In this document: piece by piece, positions 23,355 to 31,920 of the stretch
Layout: every line of letters begins with the position of its first letter
Position numbering within the stretch: the first letter of the stretch is position 1
NCBI GenBank assembly: GCA_963844395.1
Contig: CAWJNX010000002.1
Location: forward strand, 1 to 64,000
Source of the DNA: VRUE01 sp963844395
GTDB lineage: Bacteria > Actinomycetota > Thermoleophilia > Solirubrobacterales > 70-9
Direction of reading: 5' to 3'
Length of the DNA stretch: 64,000 nt
Made by a program: the position numbers and the translations under genes
Notes under the pieces: model-generated
Told to the model about the DNA's origin: nothing
The model's input: the letters and a program-made list of their open reading frames with translations, nothing else
The model's database searches: none

Positions 23355-24390
23355 ATGCGGAACGCGCAAGGCAATCGACGACCTGCTGCCGGCCTGGGTC
23401 TATTGGCGGCTCTCCTGGTGCTAATCGCGGGGATCGCGGTCGCCGGCTGCGGTGGCAACGACGACTCCGCCACTGGCTCCTCCGGCGGCCAGGTCGACAT
23501 CGTCGCCTACTCCACCCCGGAGACCGTCTACACCGACTCTCTCGAGCCAGGCTTCGAGGCGACCCCCGAGGGCGCGGGCGTCAGCTTCTCCGGTTCCTTC
23601 GGCGCCTCCGGCGACCAGCGGCGGGCGGTCGAAGCCGGTCTGCCGGCCTCGCTCGTCCACTTCGCCCAGGGCGGCGACATGATCGCGCTCGAGGAAGCGG
23701 GCCAGGTCGCTCCCAGTTGGGACAAAAACAAATATGGGGGAATCGGCCAGGAGTCGGTCGTCGTGCTCGCCGTCCGCAAGGGCAACCCCGACGGGATCGA
23801 GTCCTTCGACGACCTCCTCACCCAGGACGTCGACGTGATCACCCCGAACCCACTCAGCTCGGGCGGCGCCCGCTGGAACGTGATGGCGGTCTACGGCTCG
23901 CAGCTGCACCAGGGCAAGTCCGAGCAGGAGGCGCTCGCCGCGGTCAAGACGGTGCTCGAGAAGACGATCGTGCAGCCGGGCAGCGCCCGCGACGCGCTCG
24001 CCGCCTTCACCCAGGGCGAGGGCGACGTGCTGCTCGCCTACGAGAACGAGGCGATCAAAGCCGAAGAGGAGGGCGAAGACGTGGAGTACGTCGTGCCGCC
24101 CTCGACGATCCGGATCGAGACCCCGATCGCGGTGACCAAAGACGCACCGGAGTCGGCCCAGGCCTTCCTCGACTTCATCTGGTCGCAGGAGGGGCAGCAG
24201 ATCTGGTCTGACAACGGCTACCGCCCAGTCGAACCAGTCGCTGCTCGACGAGCAGAAGTTCCCGGTCCCGCAGGACCTCTTCGACATCGACGAGTTCGGC
24301 GGCTGGGAGAAGGTCACCGACGAGTTCTTCGACGAGGAAAGCGGCAAAGTCGCCGCGATCAACGAGGACCTCGGGGTCCCCACGGAGTAA
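23355..24390 (+). CDS. sbp: sulfate/thiosulfate ABC transporter substrate-binding lipoprotein, one frameshift near 24228
   Basis: Extracellular sulfate receptor delivering to CysT/CysW/CysA. Signal peptide with lipobox VAGC (about residue 35) and the family segments DIVAYSTPETVYTDSLEPGF, SFSGSFGASGDQRRAVEAGL, VVVLAVRKGNPDGI, ITPNPLSSGGARWNVMAVYG and IETPIAVTKDAPESAQAFLD. The frame is lost after WSDNGYRPV near 24228; the other frame continues NQSLLDEQKFPVPQDLFDID and ends VAAINEDLGVPTE at 24390. ATG 23355 has GGAAGGAAC upstream. An AT-rich leader (23285-23350) precedes it. The CysT start lies 3 bases after its stop. Confidence 0.9.
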
Positions 24391-24393
24391 CGC

Positions 24394-25299
24394 ATGGAGG
24401 CTCGCACCGCAACCGTCCCGCGCCCGAGGGCAGGCATCCGCCTGCCCTCGGCGGGCGCCGGCCTCGGCCGCGGCCTGATTGGGCTCTATTTGAGCCTGAT
24501 GGTGCTGCTGCCGCTGGCCGCTGTGGTCGCCAAGTCGACCGAGGGCGGGTGGGACGCCTTCTGGAACGCGGTGACGAGCCCGCAAGCGATGGCGGCGCTG
24601 AAACTGACGGTGGTCGCTTCGCTGATCGTCGTCGCGATCAACGCCGTCTTCGGCACGATCATCGCCTGGGTCCTGGTCCGGGACGAGTTTCGGGGCAAGG
24701 CGGCTGTCAACGCGATCATCGACCTCCCCTTCGCGCTGCCGACGATCGTCGCCGGCCTCACCCTGTTGACCCTCTACGGCAGCGAGAGCCCGTTCGGCGT
24801 CAACATCGCCTTTACCAAGGTGGCCGTGGTAGCGGCGCTGCTCTTCGTCACCTTGCCGTTCGTCGTGCGCGCGGTACAGCCGCTCTTGATCGAGCTCGAC
24901 CGCGAGATGGAGGAGGCGGCGACCTCGCTCGGCGCCAGCGGCTGGACGGTGTTCCGCCGCATCGTCTTCCCCAACCTGCTGCCCGGCCTCACCGCCGGCG
25001 TCGCGCTCGCCTTCGCGCGGGCGCTGGGCGAGTTCGGATCCCTGGTCCTGATCTCGGGCAACGATCCCTTTAACACCGAGGTCTCCTCGGTCTTCATCCG
25101 CAGCCAGATCGAAGGCGGCAACCTCTCCGGCGCCTCCGCCGTCTCGGTAGTCCTGCTGGTCGTCTCGCTGCTGCTCCTCACCTGCGTCTCGTTCGCCGAG
25201 CGCTGGGGAAACCGGCACGAGCGCGACGAGCGCAAGAAGCAGCGCTGGGCGAGCCGGCTGCTCAGCCGCACCGGCTGGGGCCCTGGGGGGCACGCCTGA
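24394..25299 (+). CDS. cysT: sulfate ABC transporter permease CysT
   Basis: Inner-membrane permease subunit, 301 residues with six hydrophobic helices. The binding-protein-dependent transport (EAA) loop is visible as ELDREMEEAATSLGASGWTV with FRRIVFPNLLPGLTAG, which contacts the CysA ATPase. Other family segments: NAIIDLPFALPTIVAGLTLL and LGEFGSLVLISGNDPFNTEV. The start ATG 24394 follows the substrate-binding protein by 3 bases, and the last base overlaps the CysW start (TGATGG), so translation is coupled along the operon. Confidence 0.92.
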   Translation: MEARTATVPRPRAGIRLPSAGAGLGRGLIGLYLSLMVLLPLAAVVAKSTEGGWDAFWNAVTSPQAMAALKLTVVASLIVVAINAVFGTIIAWVLVRDEFRGKAAVNAIIDLPFALPTIVAGLTLLTLYGSESPFGVNIAFTKVAVVAALLFVTLPFVVRAVQPLLIELDREMEEAATSLGASGWTVFRRIVFPNLLPGLTAGVALAFARALGEFGSLVLISGNDPFNTEVSSVFIRSQIEGGNLSGASAVSVVLLVVSLLLLTCVSFAERWGNRHERDERKKQRWASRLLSRTGWGPGGHA

Positions 25300-26105
25300 T
25301 GGCCGGCGGCAACCGCACCAGCCGCTGGTCGCTGCGCGCCCTCGCCCTCGGCTACCTCGGCGCGCTCCTGATCGCCCCCGTCGCGATGATCTTCTACAAG
25401 ACCTTCGAGGACGGATTGGCGCCGCCGTTCGAAGCGATCGTCTCGCCCGAGGGCCTGCACGCGCTGCAGCTGACGCTCTTGATGGTCGCGGTCGCGGTGC
25501 CGCTCAACACGATCTTCGGTGTCGGCTGCGCGCTGCTGCTCGTCCGCAAGCGCTGGTGGGGCAACCCGATCGTCAACGCGATCATCAACCTGCCCTTCGC
25601 GGTCTCCCCGGTCGTCGTCGGCCTCGCCCTCTTCCTCCTCTACGGCACCGAGGGCTGGTTCGGGCCGTTCCTCGCCGAAAACGGCTTCAAGGTGCTCTTC
25701 TCGACCCCCGGAATGATCCTCGCCAGCATCTTCGTCTCGCTGCCGTTCGTCGTCCGCGAGACGGTGCCGGTCCTGCAGGAGATCGGCACCGAGCAGGAGC
25801 AGGCCGCCTCGACCCTCGGCGCAAGCGCCTGGCAGACCTTCTGGCGGGTCACCCTGCCGGCGATCCGCTGGGGGGTCGGCTACGGGGTCGTCCTCACCAC
25901 CGCCCGCGTCCTCGGCGAGTTCGGCGCGGTCTCGGTCGTCTCCGGCGAGATCTCCGGCCAAACCGAAACCCTGCCCCTCTTCGTCTCCCAGCAGTTCGAG
26001 CAGTTCAACCTGGCCGGCGCCTACGGCGCCTCGATCCTGCTCGCGCTACTGGCGCTCTCAACGCTCCTTGTCATGAACCTGCTGAAAAGAAAGGAGGGCG
26101 CCTGA
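25299..26105 (+). CDS. cysW: sulfate ABC transporter permease CysW
   Basis: Second permease subunit, 268 residues, six membrane segments. Family segments: NPIVNAIINLPFAVSPVVVG, LYGTEGWFGPFLAENGFK, the EAA loop EIGTEQEQAASTLGASAWQT with FWRVTLPAIRWGVGYG, and RVLGEFGAVSVVSGEISGQT, typical of CysW. The start overlaps the CysT stop (TGATGG) and its own stop overlaps the CysA start, so the four genes form one operon. It pairs with CysT as a heterodimer. Confidence 0.92.
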   Translation: MAGGNRTSRWSLRALALGYLGALLIAPVAMIFYKTFEDGLAPPFEAIVSPEGLHALQLTLLMVAVAVPLNTIFGVGCALLLVRKRWWGNPIVNAIINLPFAVSPVVVGLALFLLYGTEGWFGPFLAENGFKVLFSTPGMILASIFVSLPFVVRETVPVLQEIGTEQEQAASTLGASAWQTFWRVTLPAIRWGVGYGVVLTTARVLGEFGAVSVVSGEISGQTETLPLFVSQQFEQFNLAGAYGASILLALLALSTLLVMNLLKRKEGA

Positions 26106-27145
26106 TGGCTATCTCAGTCGAGGGAGCACGCAAGCGCTTCGGTGACTTTCAGGCTCTCGATGACGTCTCCATAGAGGTGCCCAACGGATCGCTCACCGCC
26201 CTGCTCGGACCGAGCGGCAGCGGCAAGTCGACGCTGCTGCGGGCGATCGCAGGGCTGGAGGCCCTGGACGCCGGCGAGGTGAGGATCAACGGCGAGGACG
26301 CAACCGCCAAGCCCGCCCAGAAGCGCGGCGTCGGTTTCGTCTTCCAGCACTACGCCGCCTTCAAGCACATGACCGTGTTCGGCAACGTCGGCTTCGGACT
26401 GAGGATCCGCAAGTGGAGCAAGCCCCAGGTCGAGGCGCGCGTCCACGAGCTGCTGCGGCTGGTGCAGCTGGACGGGCTGGCCGACCGCTATCCCTCGCAG
26501 CTCTCCGGCGGCCAGCGGCAGCGGATGGCGCTGGCGCGAGCGCTCGCGGTGGAGCCCAAGGTGCTGCTCCTCGATGAGCCGTTCGGGGCACTCGACGCCA
26601 AGGTCCGCAAGGACCTGCGCAGCTGGCTGCGCCGCCTCCACGACGAGATGCACGTGACGACGATCTTCGTCACCCACGACCAGGAGGAGGCGATGGACGT
26701 CGCCGAGCAGTTGGTCGTGATGAACCAGGGGCGGGTCGAGCAGTCGGGCAGCGCCGACGACCTCTACGACCACCCCGCCAACGAGTTCGTGATGAGCTTC
26801 GTCGGCGAGGTCAACCGGCTCGGCGAGCATTTCGTCCGGCCGCACGACATGGAGGTCGTTCTCGATCCCGACGAGCGGACCGAAGAGGCGATGGTGCAGA
26901 GGATCGTCGCCCTCGGCTTCGAGATCCGGGTCGAGCTGCTGCTCGGCGATGGGACCCAGGTCTGGGCGCAGCTGACCCGCACCGAGCTCCAGAAGCTGGA
27001 GCTGCGCGAGGGCCAGATCGTCTACCTGAGGCCCGGCCAGACCAAGAGCTTCAACGGCGATTCGCCGTCGTCCGACGACCGGGGGGCCTCGACTCCCCCC
27101 GGCGAACCGGTCGGCGGCGACGCAGAGGTCCCTGCAGCCGTTTGA
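26105..27145 (+). CDS. cysA: sulfate ABC transporter ATP-binding protein CysA
   Basis: ATPase subunit of 346 residues. Walker A GPSGSGKST, Q-loop VFQHYAAF, signature LSGGQRQRMALA, Walker B VLLLDEPFGALDAKVRK, H-loop VTHDQEEAMD are intact. The C-terminal 110 residues are a TOBE-like regulatory domain (FVRPHDMEVVL, RIVALGFEIRVELLLGDG). ATG 26105 overlaps the CysW stop by one base. A G/C hairpin 10 bases after the stop ends the operon. Confidence 0.94.
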   Translation: MAISVEGARKRFGDFQALDDVSIEVPNGSLTALLGPSGSGKSTLLRAIAGLEALDAGEVRINGEDATAKPAQKRGVGFVFQHYAAFKHMTVFGNVGFGLRIRKWSKPQVEARVHELLRLVQLDGLADRYPSQLSGGQRQRMALARALAVEPKVLLLDEPFGALDAKVRKDLRSWLRRLHDEMHVTTIFVTHDQEEAMDVAEQLVVMNQGRVEQSGSADDLYDHPANEFVMSFVGEVNRLGEHFVRPHDMEVVLDPDERTEEAMVQRIVALGFEIRVELLLGDGTQVWAQLTRTELQKLELREGQIVYLRPGQTKSFNGDSPSSDDRGASTPPGEPVGGDAEVPAAV

Positions 27146-27155
27146 AGGGACGATG

Positions 27156-27189
27156 GGGCGGGGCGCGCTTTTGCCGGGGCGCCCCGCCC
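27156..27189 (+). terminator. hairpin terminator after cysA
   Basis: GGGCGGGGCGC (27156-27166) pairs with GCGCCCCGCCC (27179-27189), 11 bp, loop of 12 containing TTTT. No poly-T tail follows. It sits between convergent cysA and the DsbA-like gene, so it can serve both. Confidence 0.6.
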
Positions 27190-27212
27190 TGTCTAGCCAC
27201 TCCTATTGTGGC

Positions 27213-27947
27213 TCAGCGGACCGCTTCGATCGCCCGTTCGAGCTGGGCGAGGCTAGGGGCGTCTTGGAGGGTGCGCGTGCCGCCGGGGCCGTTGACGACC
27301 GCGGCCGGCTCGGCGCGGATGCCGAGATCGACGCCAAGCTCCTCGTAGCCCTCCAGCCTCGCGGTGATCTCGCCCTCGTCGCCGCTCTCGCTATCGAGGT
27401 ACTCGCGCCACTCCCCCACCTCGAGCTCGCCGACTGAGCCGGCCAGCGATTCGAGGAAATCGTCGCCGACCCCGAACCGCTCGGCCTCTCCCTGGTTGCG
27501 GAAGAAGAGATAGGTGTAGTGCCAGCCATAGCCCTGCTCGGCGGCCGCCTCGGCGGCGAAGAAACCGACCTCGAGCGGGTTGCGCGCAAAGGAGTAGTGG
27601 CGCATCAGCAGCTTCACCTCGCCCGGCCGGACGCGCTCCTCGACCAGTGAGGAGATCGGATCAAGGAAGGCCGGGGCGCAGCTGGCGCACTGGAGGTCGT
27701 TGAAGACCTGGACGGAGACGGGGGCGTCAGCCGAGCCGAGTCGGTCGCCGGCCTGCGGCACCCCCCCGAAGATCGCCTGTGCGGAGCCGATGCCCTCAAC
27801 GCGAACCACTTCGCGCCCCGCCTCCTTGGTCGAGATGTCGACTAGGACATAGCCGAGCGCGGTGAGCACCAAGCCGAGCGCCAGGATCACCCAGAGCCGC
27901 CCCCGACGAGGGATCGGCGTAGCGGCAAGCTCGGACACAGGCGGCAT
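27213..27947 (-). CDS. membrane-anchored DsbA-like thioredoxin-fold protein
   Basis: 244 residues: short cytoplasmic N-terminus, one membrane helix (LWVILALGLVLTALGYVLVD, residues 18-37), and an extracytoplasmic thioredoxin fold. The redox motif is CASC in VQVFNDLQCASCAPAFLDPI near residue 92. Further family segments are VKLLMRHYSFARNPLEVGFF and AEPAAVVNGPGGTRTLQDAP (cis-Pro loop region). Likely a thiol oxidase/isomerase for exported proteins; specificity unknown. ATG 27947 is clear. Divergent from the acyl-CoA ligase operon. Confidence 0.85.
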   Translation of the reverse strand: MPPVSELAATPIPRRGRLWVILALGLVLTALGYVLVDISTKEAGREVVRVEGIGSAQAIFGGVPQAGDRLGSADAPVSVQVFNDLQCASCAPAFLDPISSLVEERVRPGEVKLLMRHYSFARNPLEVGFFAAEAAAEQGYGWHYTYLFFRNQGEAERFGVGDDFLESLAGSVGELEVGEWREYLDSESGDEGEITARLEGYEELGVDLGIRAEPAAVVNGPGGTRTLQDAPSLAQLERAIEAVR

Positions 27948-27981
27948 TATCGCGGCCCGGGCCCCGGCGGCCGAAGCCGTG

Positions 27982-28020
27982 CCTGAAGTTATGCGCCCAT
28001 ATGGGGTACGTAACTTCAGG
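27982..28020. promoter_or_regulatory. nested inverted repeat between divergent genes
   Basis: CCTGAAGTTA (27982-27991) and TAACTTCAGG (28011-28020) are perfect inverted arms 19 bp apart; the centre holds the palindrome CCCATATGGG (27996-28005). It lies between the DsbA-like gene and the promoter of the small HTH/acyl-CoA ligase operon, immediately upstream of its -35. Size and position fit an operator, or another of the long-arm hairpins of this genome. Confidence 0.5.
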
Positions 28021-28037
28021 CGCGTCCGAAATCCCGG

Positions 28038-28065
28038 TTGACACGTCCGCCCGCAGCGGTAAATA
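28038..28065 (+). promoter_or_regulatory. predicted sigma-70-type promoter of the acyl-CoA ligase operon
   Basis: TTGACA at 28038-28043 (perfect -35), 16 bp, TAAATA at 28060-28065. Transcript would start near 28072, about 30 bases before GTG 28103. Confidence 0.6.
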
Positions 28066-28102
28066 TCGAGCTACCCGAGATCAACTACCTGGGAGGTCCG
28101 CC

Positions 28103-28288
28103 GTGGCCAATCACCTCACCCCGTCCGAGCTTGCCGACGAGCTGAACATGAAACGGCAGGAGGTGATCGGCAAATGCGTTGAGATGGGCGTCCCGATCTT
28201 CCACGGTCGTATCGACAAGTCCCTATTCCGAACTTCGCTGCGACAGACCTCCGCCCAAGGGTCGGAGCAGCGGGTGCAGGCCGCTTAG
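28103..28288 (+). CDS. small conserved HTH-like protein
   Basis: 61 residues from GTG 28103, which has GGGAGG seven bases upstream. The core LTPSELADELNMKRQEVIGK followed by CVEMGVPIFHGRIDKSLFRT looks like a short helix-turn-helix with wing, similar to small excisionase-like or MerR-type recognition helices, but no known family is assigned. The gene precedes the acyl-CoA ligase by 22 bases and shares its promoter, so it may regulate or be co-regulated with it. Confidence 0.55.
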   Translation: MANHLTPSELADELNMKRQEVIGKCVEMGVPIFHGRIDKSLFRTSLRQTSAQGSEQRVQAA

Positions 28289-28310
28289 CGCTTTAACTAG
28301 ACTCCCCCGC

Positions 28311-30095
28311 GTGGAGGAGCGGGGAACCAGATCGGCCACGCTCGCGGACCTGCTGCCGCGTGCCGCAGAGCTCTATGGCGATGCCCCCGCGATCCGCCTC
28401 AAGCAGGACGGAGAGTGGGTCTCGCGCAGCTTCGTTGAGGTCCGCGACACGGTTCGCTCGCTGGCCCTAGGGCTGATCGACCTCGGCGTCGGCAAGGGCG
28501 ACAAGGTCTCGATCCTCGGCAACACGCGGCCCGAGTGGACCTACCTCGACTTCGCGGCGCTCTCGGTCGGCGCGATTGTCGTGCCGATCTACCAGACCAA
28601 CTCGCCCGAGGAGTGCCAGTACGTGCTGGAGAACTCCGACGCCAAGGTCGTCGTGGTCGAGGACGACGAGCAGATGGAGAAGATCCGGGCGGTACGCGAC
28701 AAGCTGCCGCTGCTCGAGCAGGTCGTGCGGATGACCGGCTCCAGCGACGACGCGATCTCCTTCGACGACCTGGTCGCGCGGGGAGCCGGCCGCGACGCTT
28801 CCGAGTGGGAGCAGCGCTGGTCGGCGGTCACCAAGGAGGACGTCTGCACGTTCATCTACACGTCGGGAACGACCGGGCCGCCGAAGGGCTGCGTGATCAG
28901 CCACGGCAACTACCGCGCGATGCTCGACATGGTCAACCAGACCAGCGTGATCGAGCCCGAAGACGTCAGCTACCTCTACCTGCCGCTCGCCCACTCCTTC
29001 GCCCTGCTGATCCAGCTCGGCAGCTTCGACCTTGGCGCGACCCTCGCCTACTGGGAGCGCGACCCGCTGAAGATCCTGCCCAACCTGGCCGAGCTGAAGC
29101 CCACCTACTTCCCCTCGGTTCCGCGGATCTTCGAGAAGATCTACACCACCGCGACCAGCGCGATGGAGAAAGAGGGTGGGCTCAAAAAGACGATCTTCGA
29201 CTGGGCGATCGGGGTCGGCCAGAAGATGCGCAATGCGGAACGGTCCGGTAAGCAGCCCAGCTTCCTGCTGCGCAAGCAGTACGAGTTCGCCGATAAGAAA
29301 GTGCTGTCCAAAATCCGCGGCCTGTTCGGCGGCAAGCTGCGCCTTGCGGTCTCTGGGGCGGCGCCGATCAACCCCGAGATCCTGCGCTTCTTCGACGCCG
29401 CCGGCGTGCTCGTGCTGGAGGGCTGGGGGATGACCGAGACCTCGACCGCGGCGACGATCTCCACTCCCGATGACTTCAAGATCGGCACGATCGGCAAGCC
29501 CTTTCCCGGCTGCGAGGTGAGGATCGCCGAGGACGGCGAGATCCTGGTCAAAGGACCCAACGTCTTCCAGGGCTACTACAAGAACGACGAGGCGACCCGC
29601 GAGACGATCGTCGATGGTTGGCTCCATACCGGCGATCTCGGCGCGATCGACGAGGACGGCTTCATCACGATTACCGGTCGCAAGAAGGACATCATCATCA
29701 CCGCGGGCGGCAAGAACATCACCCCGGCCAACCTCGAGAACGAGATCAAGCAGCACCCGCTCGTCTCGCAATGCGTCGTGGTCGGCGACCGGCGGCCCTA
29801 CCTGGTGGCGCTGGTCACCCTCGACCCCGAAGAAGCCGTCGCCTACGCCAAGGAGAACGAGCTGCCCGAGGATCCCGAGCAGCTAGCCGCGAACCCCGAG
29901 GTCCGCGAGTCGATCGAGGCCCACCTGGCCAAGATCAACGAGAAGTTCGCCCGCGTCGAGCAGGTCAAGAAAATCGCGATCCTCCCCCACGACCTCTCGC
30001 AGGAAAGCGGCGAGCTGACTCCCACCCTCAAGGTCAAACGCGCGGTCGTCGCCGAGCGCCACGCGCCGGAGATCGAGAAGCTCTACACCGGCTGA
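28311..30095 (+). CDS. long-chain acyl-CoA ligase (AMP-forming)
   Basis: Adenylate-forming enzyme of 594 residues that activates fatty acids with ATP and CoA. Seen: P-loop-like TFIYTSGTTGPPKGCVISHG, the A5 region VLEGWGMTETSTAATIST, the A7 motif GWLHTGDLGAIDEDGFITIT, and the A8/A10 region GRKKDIIITAGGKNITPANL with a C-terminal PTLKVKRAVV (catalytic Lys). It resembles FadD15-type long-chain enzymes. GTG 28311 is the first start; conserved sequence begins at ATLADLLPRAAELYGDAPAI. The stop codon itself is part of a family A hairpin element. Confidence 0.9.
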   Translation: MEERGTRSATLADLLPRAAELYGDAPAIRLKQDGEWVSRSFVEVRDTVRSLALGLIDLGVGKGDKVSILGNTRPEWTYLDFAALSVGAIVVPIYQTNSPEECQYVLENSDAKVVVVEDDEQMEKIRAVRDKLPLLEQVVRMTGSSDDAISFDDLVARGAGRDASEWEQRWSAVTKEDVCTFIYTSGTTGPPKGCVISHGNYRAMLDMVNQTSVIEPEDVSYLYLPLAHSFALLIQLGSFDLGATLAYWERDPLKILPNLAELKPTYFPSVPRIFEKIYTTATSAMEKEGGLKKTIFDWAIGVGQKMRNAERSGKQPSFLLRKQYEFADKKVLSKIRGLFGGKLRLAVSGAAPINPEILRFFDAAGVLVLEGWGMTETSTAATISTPDDFKIGTIGKPFPGCEVRIAEDGEILVKGPNVFQGYYKNDEATRETIVDGWLHTGDLGAIDEDGFITITGRKKDIIITAGGKNITPANLENEIKQHPLVSQCVVVGDRRPYLVALVTLDPEEAVAYAKENELPEDPEQLAANPEVRESIEAHLAKINEKFARVEQVKKIAILPHDLSQESGELTPTLKVKRAVVAERHAPEIEKLYTG

Positions 30096-30250
30096 GCGGG
30101 TCCCGTTGGCCCCTCGCCGGGAATTGATGTCGCACGCGCGCATTCGCGCGCTTAGCGACGAAGAAGGAGCGCGGCTGGCGCCGCGCAAAAATCGGATTGC
30201 ATAGGCCGCTTCGCGACATTCCCGGCGAGGGCCAAACGGGACCCGCTCAG
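30092..30250 (+). repeat. family A hairpin element, copy 1
   Basis: Closed by near-perfect inverted arms of 32 bases (30092-30123 and 30219-30250; they match except for a shifted T in the middle). The arm sequence is unique to this site and begins inside the acyl-CoA ligase stop codon. The core (30121-30220) contains three hairpins: GTCGC...GCGAC enclosing GCGCGC-ATTC-GCGCGC, then GCGCGGC-TGGC-GCCGCGC, then a short CGC-type hairpin next to GATTGCAT. Core sequence is shared with copies 2 and 3. Element is in the same direction as the gene it follows. Confidence 0.8.
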
Positions 30251-30279
30251 CTCACGGAGGATGCGGCGCCTGGTGGGTG

Positions 30280-30420
30280 GTGCCGGTCACCCCTCTGGGC
30301 GAATGTCGCCGAAGGCGGCGATATGCAATCTGTCAGCTGCGCGGCGTCAGCCGCGCTCGGCCTTTGGCGCTAAGCGCGAAGCGCGTGCGCCATCAATTCG
30401 CCCAGAGGGGTGACCGGCAC
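30280..30420 (-). repeat. family A hairpin element, copy 2
   Basis: Perfect 25-base inverted arms at 30280-30304 and 30396-30420, unrelated in sequence to the arms of copies 1 and 3. Read on the minus strand the core is the same as copies 1 and 3 but with paired changes: GGCGC...GCGCC replaces GTCGC...GCGAC, and the third hairpin is CGCCG-CCTT-CGGCG. It begins 21 bases after the stop of the patatin-like gene on the same strand. It faces copy 1 tail-to-tail, 29 bases away; the 345 bases between the convergent genes hold only these two elements. Confidence 0.8.
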
Positions 30421-30441
30421 CTCGCAGGACTCCTCGCTGAC

Positions 30442-31698
30442 TCAGGAAGCCTCGCCGCTCTGCCGCAGCAGGGTGGAGGTGGTCTGCTCGAGGACGCGGC
30501 GCCAGGTCGAGTTCTGCTCCGCCTCCTCTTCGGCCGCGCGCTCGACGACGCGGCGGACGCGGCGCTCGGAGATCTCGAGGCCGTGGCGCTCGGCGATCTC
30601 CTTGTAACGGTCGTAATCCTGGGCCAGGGTGGCGGTGACCGACTCGAAACCATGGCGGCCTATCTCAAGGCGGCGCGAGTAGTCCATGATCGGCGTCCCG
30701 AACATCAGCTCGTCGGTCGGCTCGGGCTCGACCAGGATGATGTCGACGCCCGGATACTTCTCTTGCCACTGCTCGACCGCCTGGTGCAAGCGGGCGTGGG
30801 CGATCAGGCGAAAGGTCTGGTTGGCGATCGCCGGCATCCCCATGTCGGAGACCCGGCGCACCCGGTTGCCGAAGACGGTCGGGATCGTCTTCTCGAAGTC
30901 GTTGACGTAGGGGACGAGGGGGTTGACGACGATGATGAACTTGGCGCCTTTCTCGACTGCGATGTCGACGTTGGTGGTCGAGCGGATGCCGCCGTCAACG
31001 AGCTGCCGCCCTTTCAGGTCGACCGGCTTGTAGACGAGGGGCAGGGTGGTCGAGCACTGGACCGCCTTGGAGATCGGCACGTCGTCCCAACCCGCCTCGC
31101 CGAAGACCAGCCGCTCGCAGGTATCTAGGTCCGTGGCGGTCAGGTAGAGCTCTTTGTCGAGCTGGCGGAAGTCGTTGGCTCGGCCTGTGTCGGCCAGCAC
31201 CTTCTCGACGTAGTCGGCAATCCCGCTGCCGGAATAGAGCCCGGTCGGCAGCGCCTCGGCGAGGCCGACGCCGACGTCCATCGCCGAGAACTCGCCCATC
31301 CGCACCAGCCTGGTCAGCAACTCGGCCGTGCGCAGGGGCAGCAGCGCCGCTTTCTGCAGGAAACCGAGGTAGTTGGGCTTCAGCACCTTGTCGAGGTCGA
31401 GGTCTTCCAGCTCGGAGGGGACCCGGTCGTTGATCACCTGCATCATTTCGTCGGGGGTGACCCCGTTGGCAAGCATCGTCGCGACGAAGGAGCCGGCGCT
31501 GGTGCCGACGTAGATGTCGAAGTTGTTGACGGTGCTGTTGACGGCGAGCAGGTCGAGGGCGCGCAGGGCGCCGATCTCGTAGACACCGCCGGTGAAGCCG
31601 CCGCCGCCGAGTACGAGGGCGGTCTTGGAGGGACGTTTGCGGCCTTTGCCGCGTTTGCCGCGGGACTTCTTCGCCTCGATGTCAACGACTTTGCCCAT
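30442..31698 (-). CDS. patatin-like phospholipase family protein
   Basis: Serine acyl hydrolase, 418 residues. The oxyanion loop LVLGGGGFTGGVYEIGALRA (GGGxxG), nucleophile GTSAGS in DIYVGTSAGSFVATML, and the catalytic Asp in the DGG motif (LVDGGIRSTTNVDIA) are present. After the core the C-terminal 120 residues form a helical extension (RRLEIGRHGFESVTATLAQD). A basic N-terminus (KKSRGKRGKGRKR) precedes the domain. ATG 31698 (MGKVVDIEAKK) is chosen; the longer frame runs into the upstream hairpin. It likely acts on membrane phospholipid or stored lipid. Confidence 0.88.
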   Translation of the reverse strand: MGKVVDIEAKKSRGKRGKGRKRPSKTALVLGGGGFTGGVYEIGALRALDLLAVNSTVNNFDIYVGTSAGSFVATMLANGVTPDEMMQVINDRVPSELEDLDLDKVLKPNYLGFLQKAALLPLRTAELLTRLVRMGEFSAMDVGVGLAEALPTGLYSGSGIADYVEKVLADTGRANDFRQLDKELYLTATDLDTCERLVFGEAGWDDVPISKAVQCSTTLPLVYKPVDLKGRQLVDGGIRSTTNVDIAVEKGAKFIIVVNPLVPYVNDFEKTIPTVFGNRVRRVSDMGMPAIANQTFRLIAHARLHQAVEQWQEKYPGVDIILVEPEPTDELMFGTPIMDYSRRLEIGRHGFESVTATLAQDYDRYKEIAERHGLEISERRVRRVVERAAEEEAEQNSTWRRVLEQTTSTLLRQSGEAS

Positions 31699-31741
31699 AG
31701 AACACGAGTATTCCAGGTGGGGCGGTTGTGGCGGCGGGGGT

Positions 31742-31838
31742 TGAGGCGGGCGGGGCATCCCCCGCCCGAACAAGTGCAGCGCTAATTAGCGCTGCACTTT
31801 GAGTATCCGCCCGTTCGGGGGATGCCCCGCCCGCCTCA
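31742..31838. repeat. long inverted repeat with inner perfect palindrome (type C)
   Basis: Outer arms of 23 bases, perfect, at 31742-31764 and 31816-31838 (start TGAGGCGGGCGGGG). Inside, 31772-31799 is a perfect 28-base palindrome with half-site AAGTGCAGCGCTAA. It lies between the divergent patatin-like and carboxypeptidase genes, so it is not a simple terminator. Core differs from families A and B. Confidence 0.7.
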
Positions 31839-31920
31839 CCAGACCGCTGCCAGGGCGCCTTGAGGTGAGGAGCCGCCGCTGTCGCCGCTACCTTGAGAGC
31901 TTCTGGTGTTCCTAGGGTCG

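Noticed and set aside
28467..29771. 434-codon minus-strand ORF opposite the acyl-CoA ligase
   Set aside because: Antisense shadow of a well-supported gene; no start signal or family.
30092..30420. CRISPR array
   Set aside because: The two similar units are in opposite orientation, longer than CRISPR repeats and have inverted arms; no cas genes in the window.
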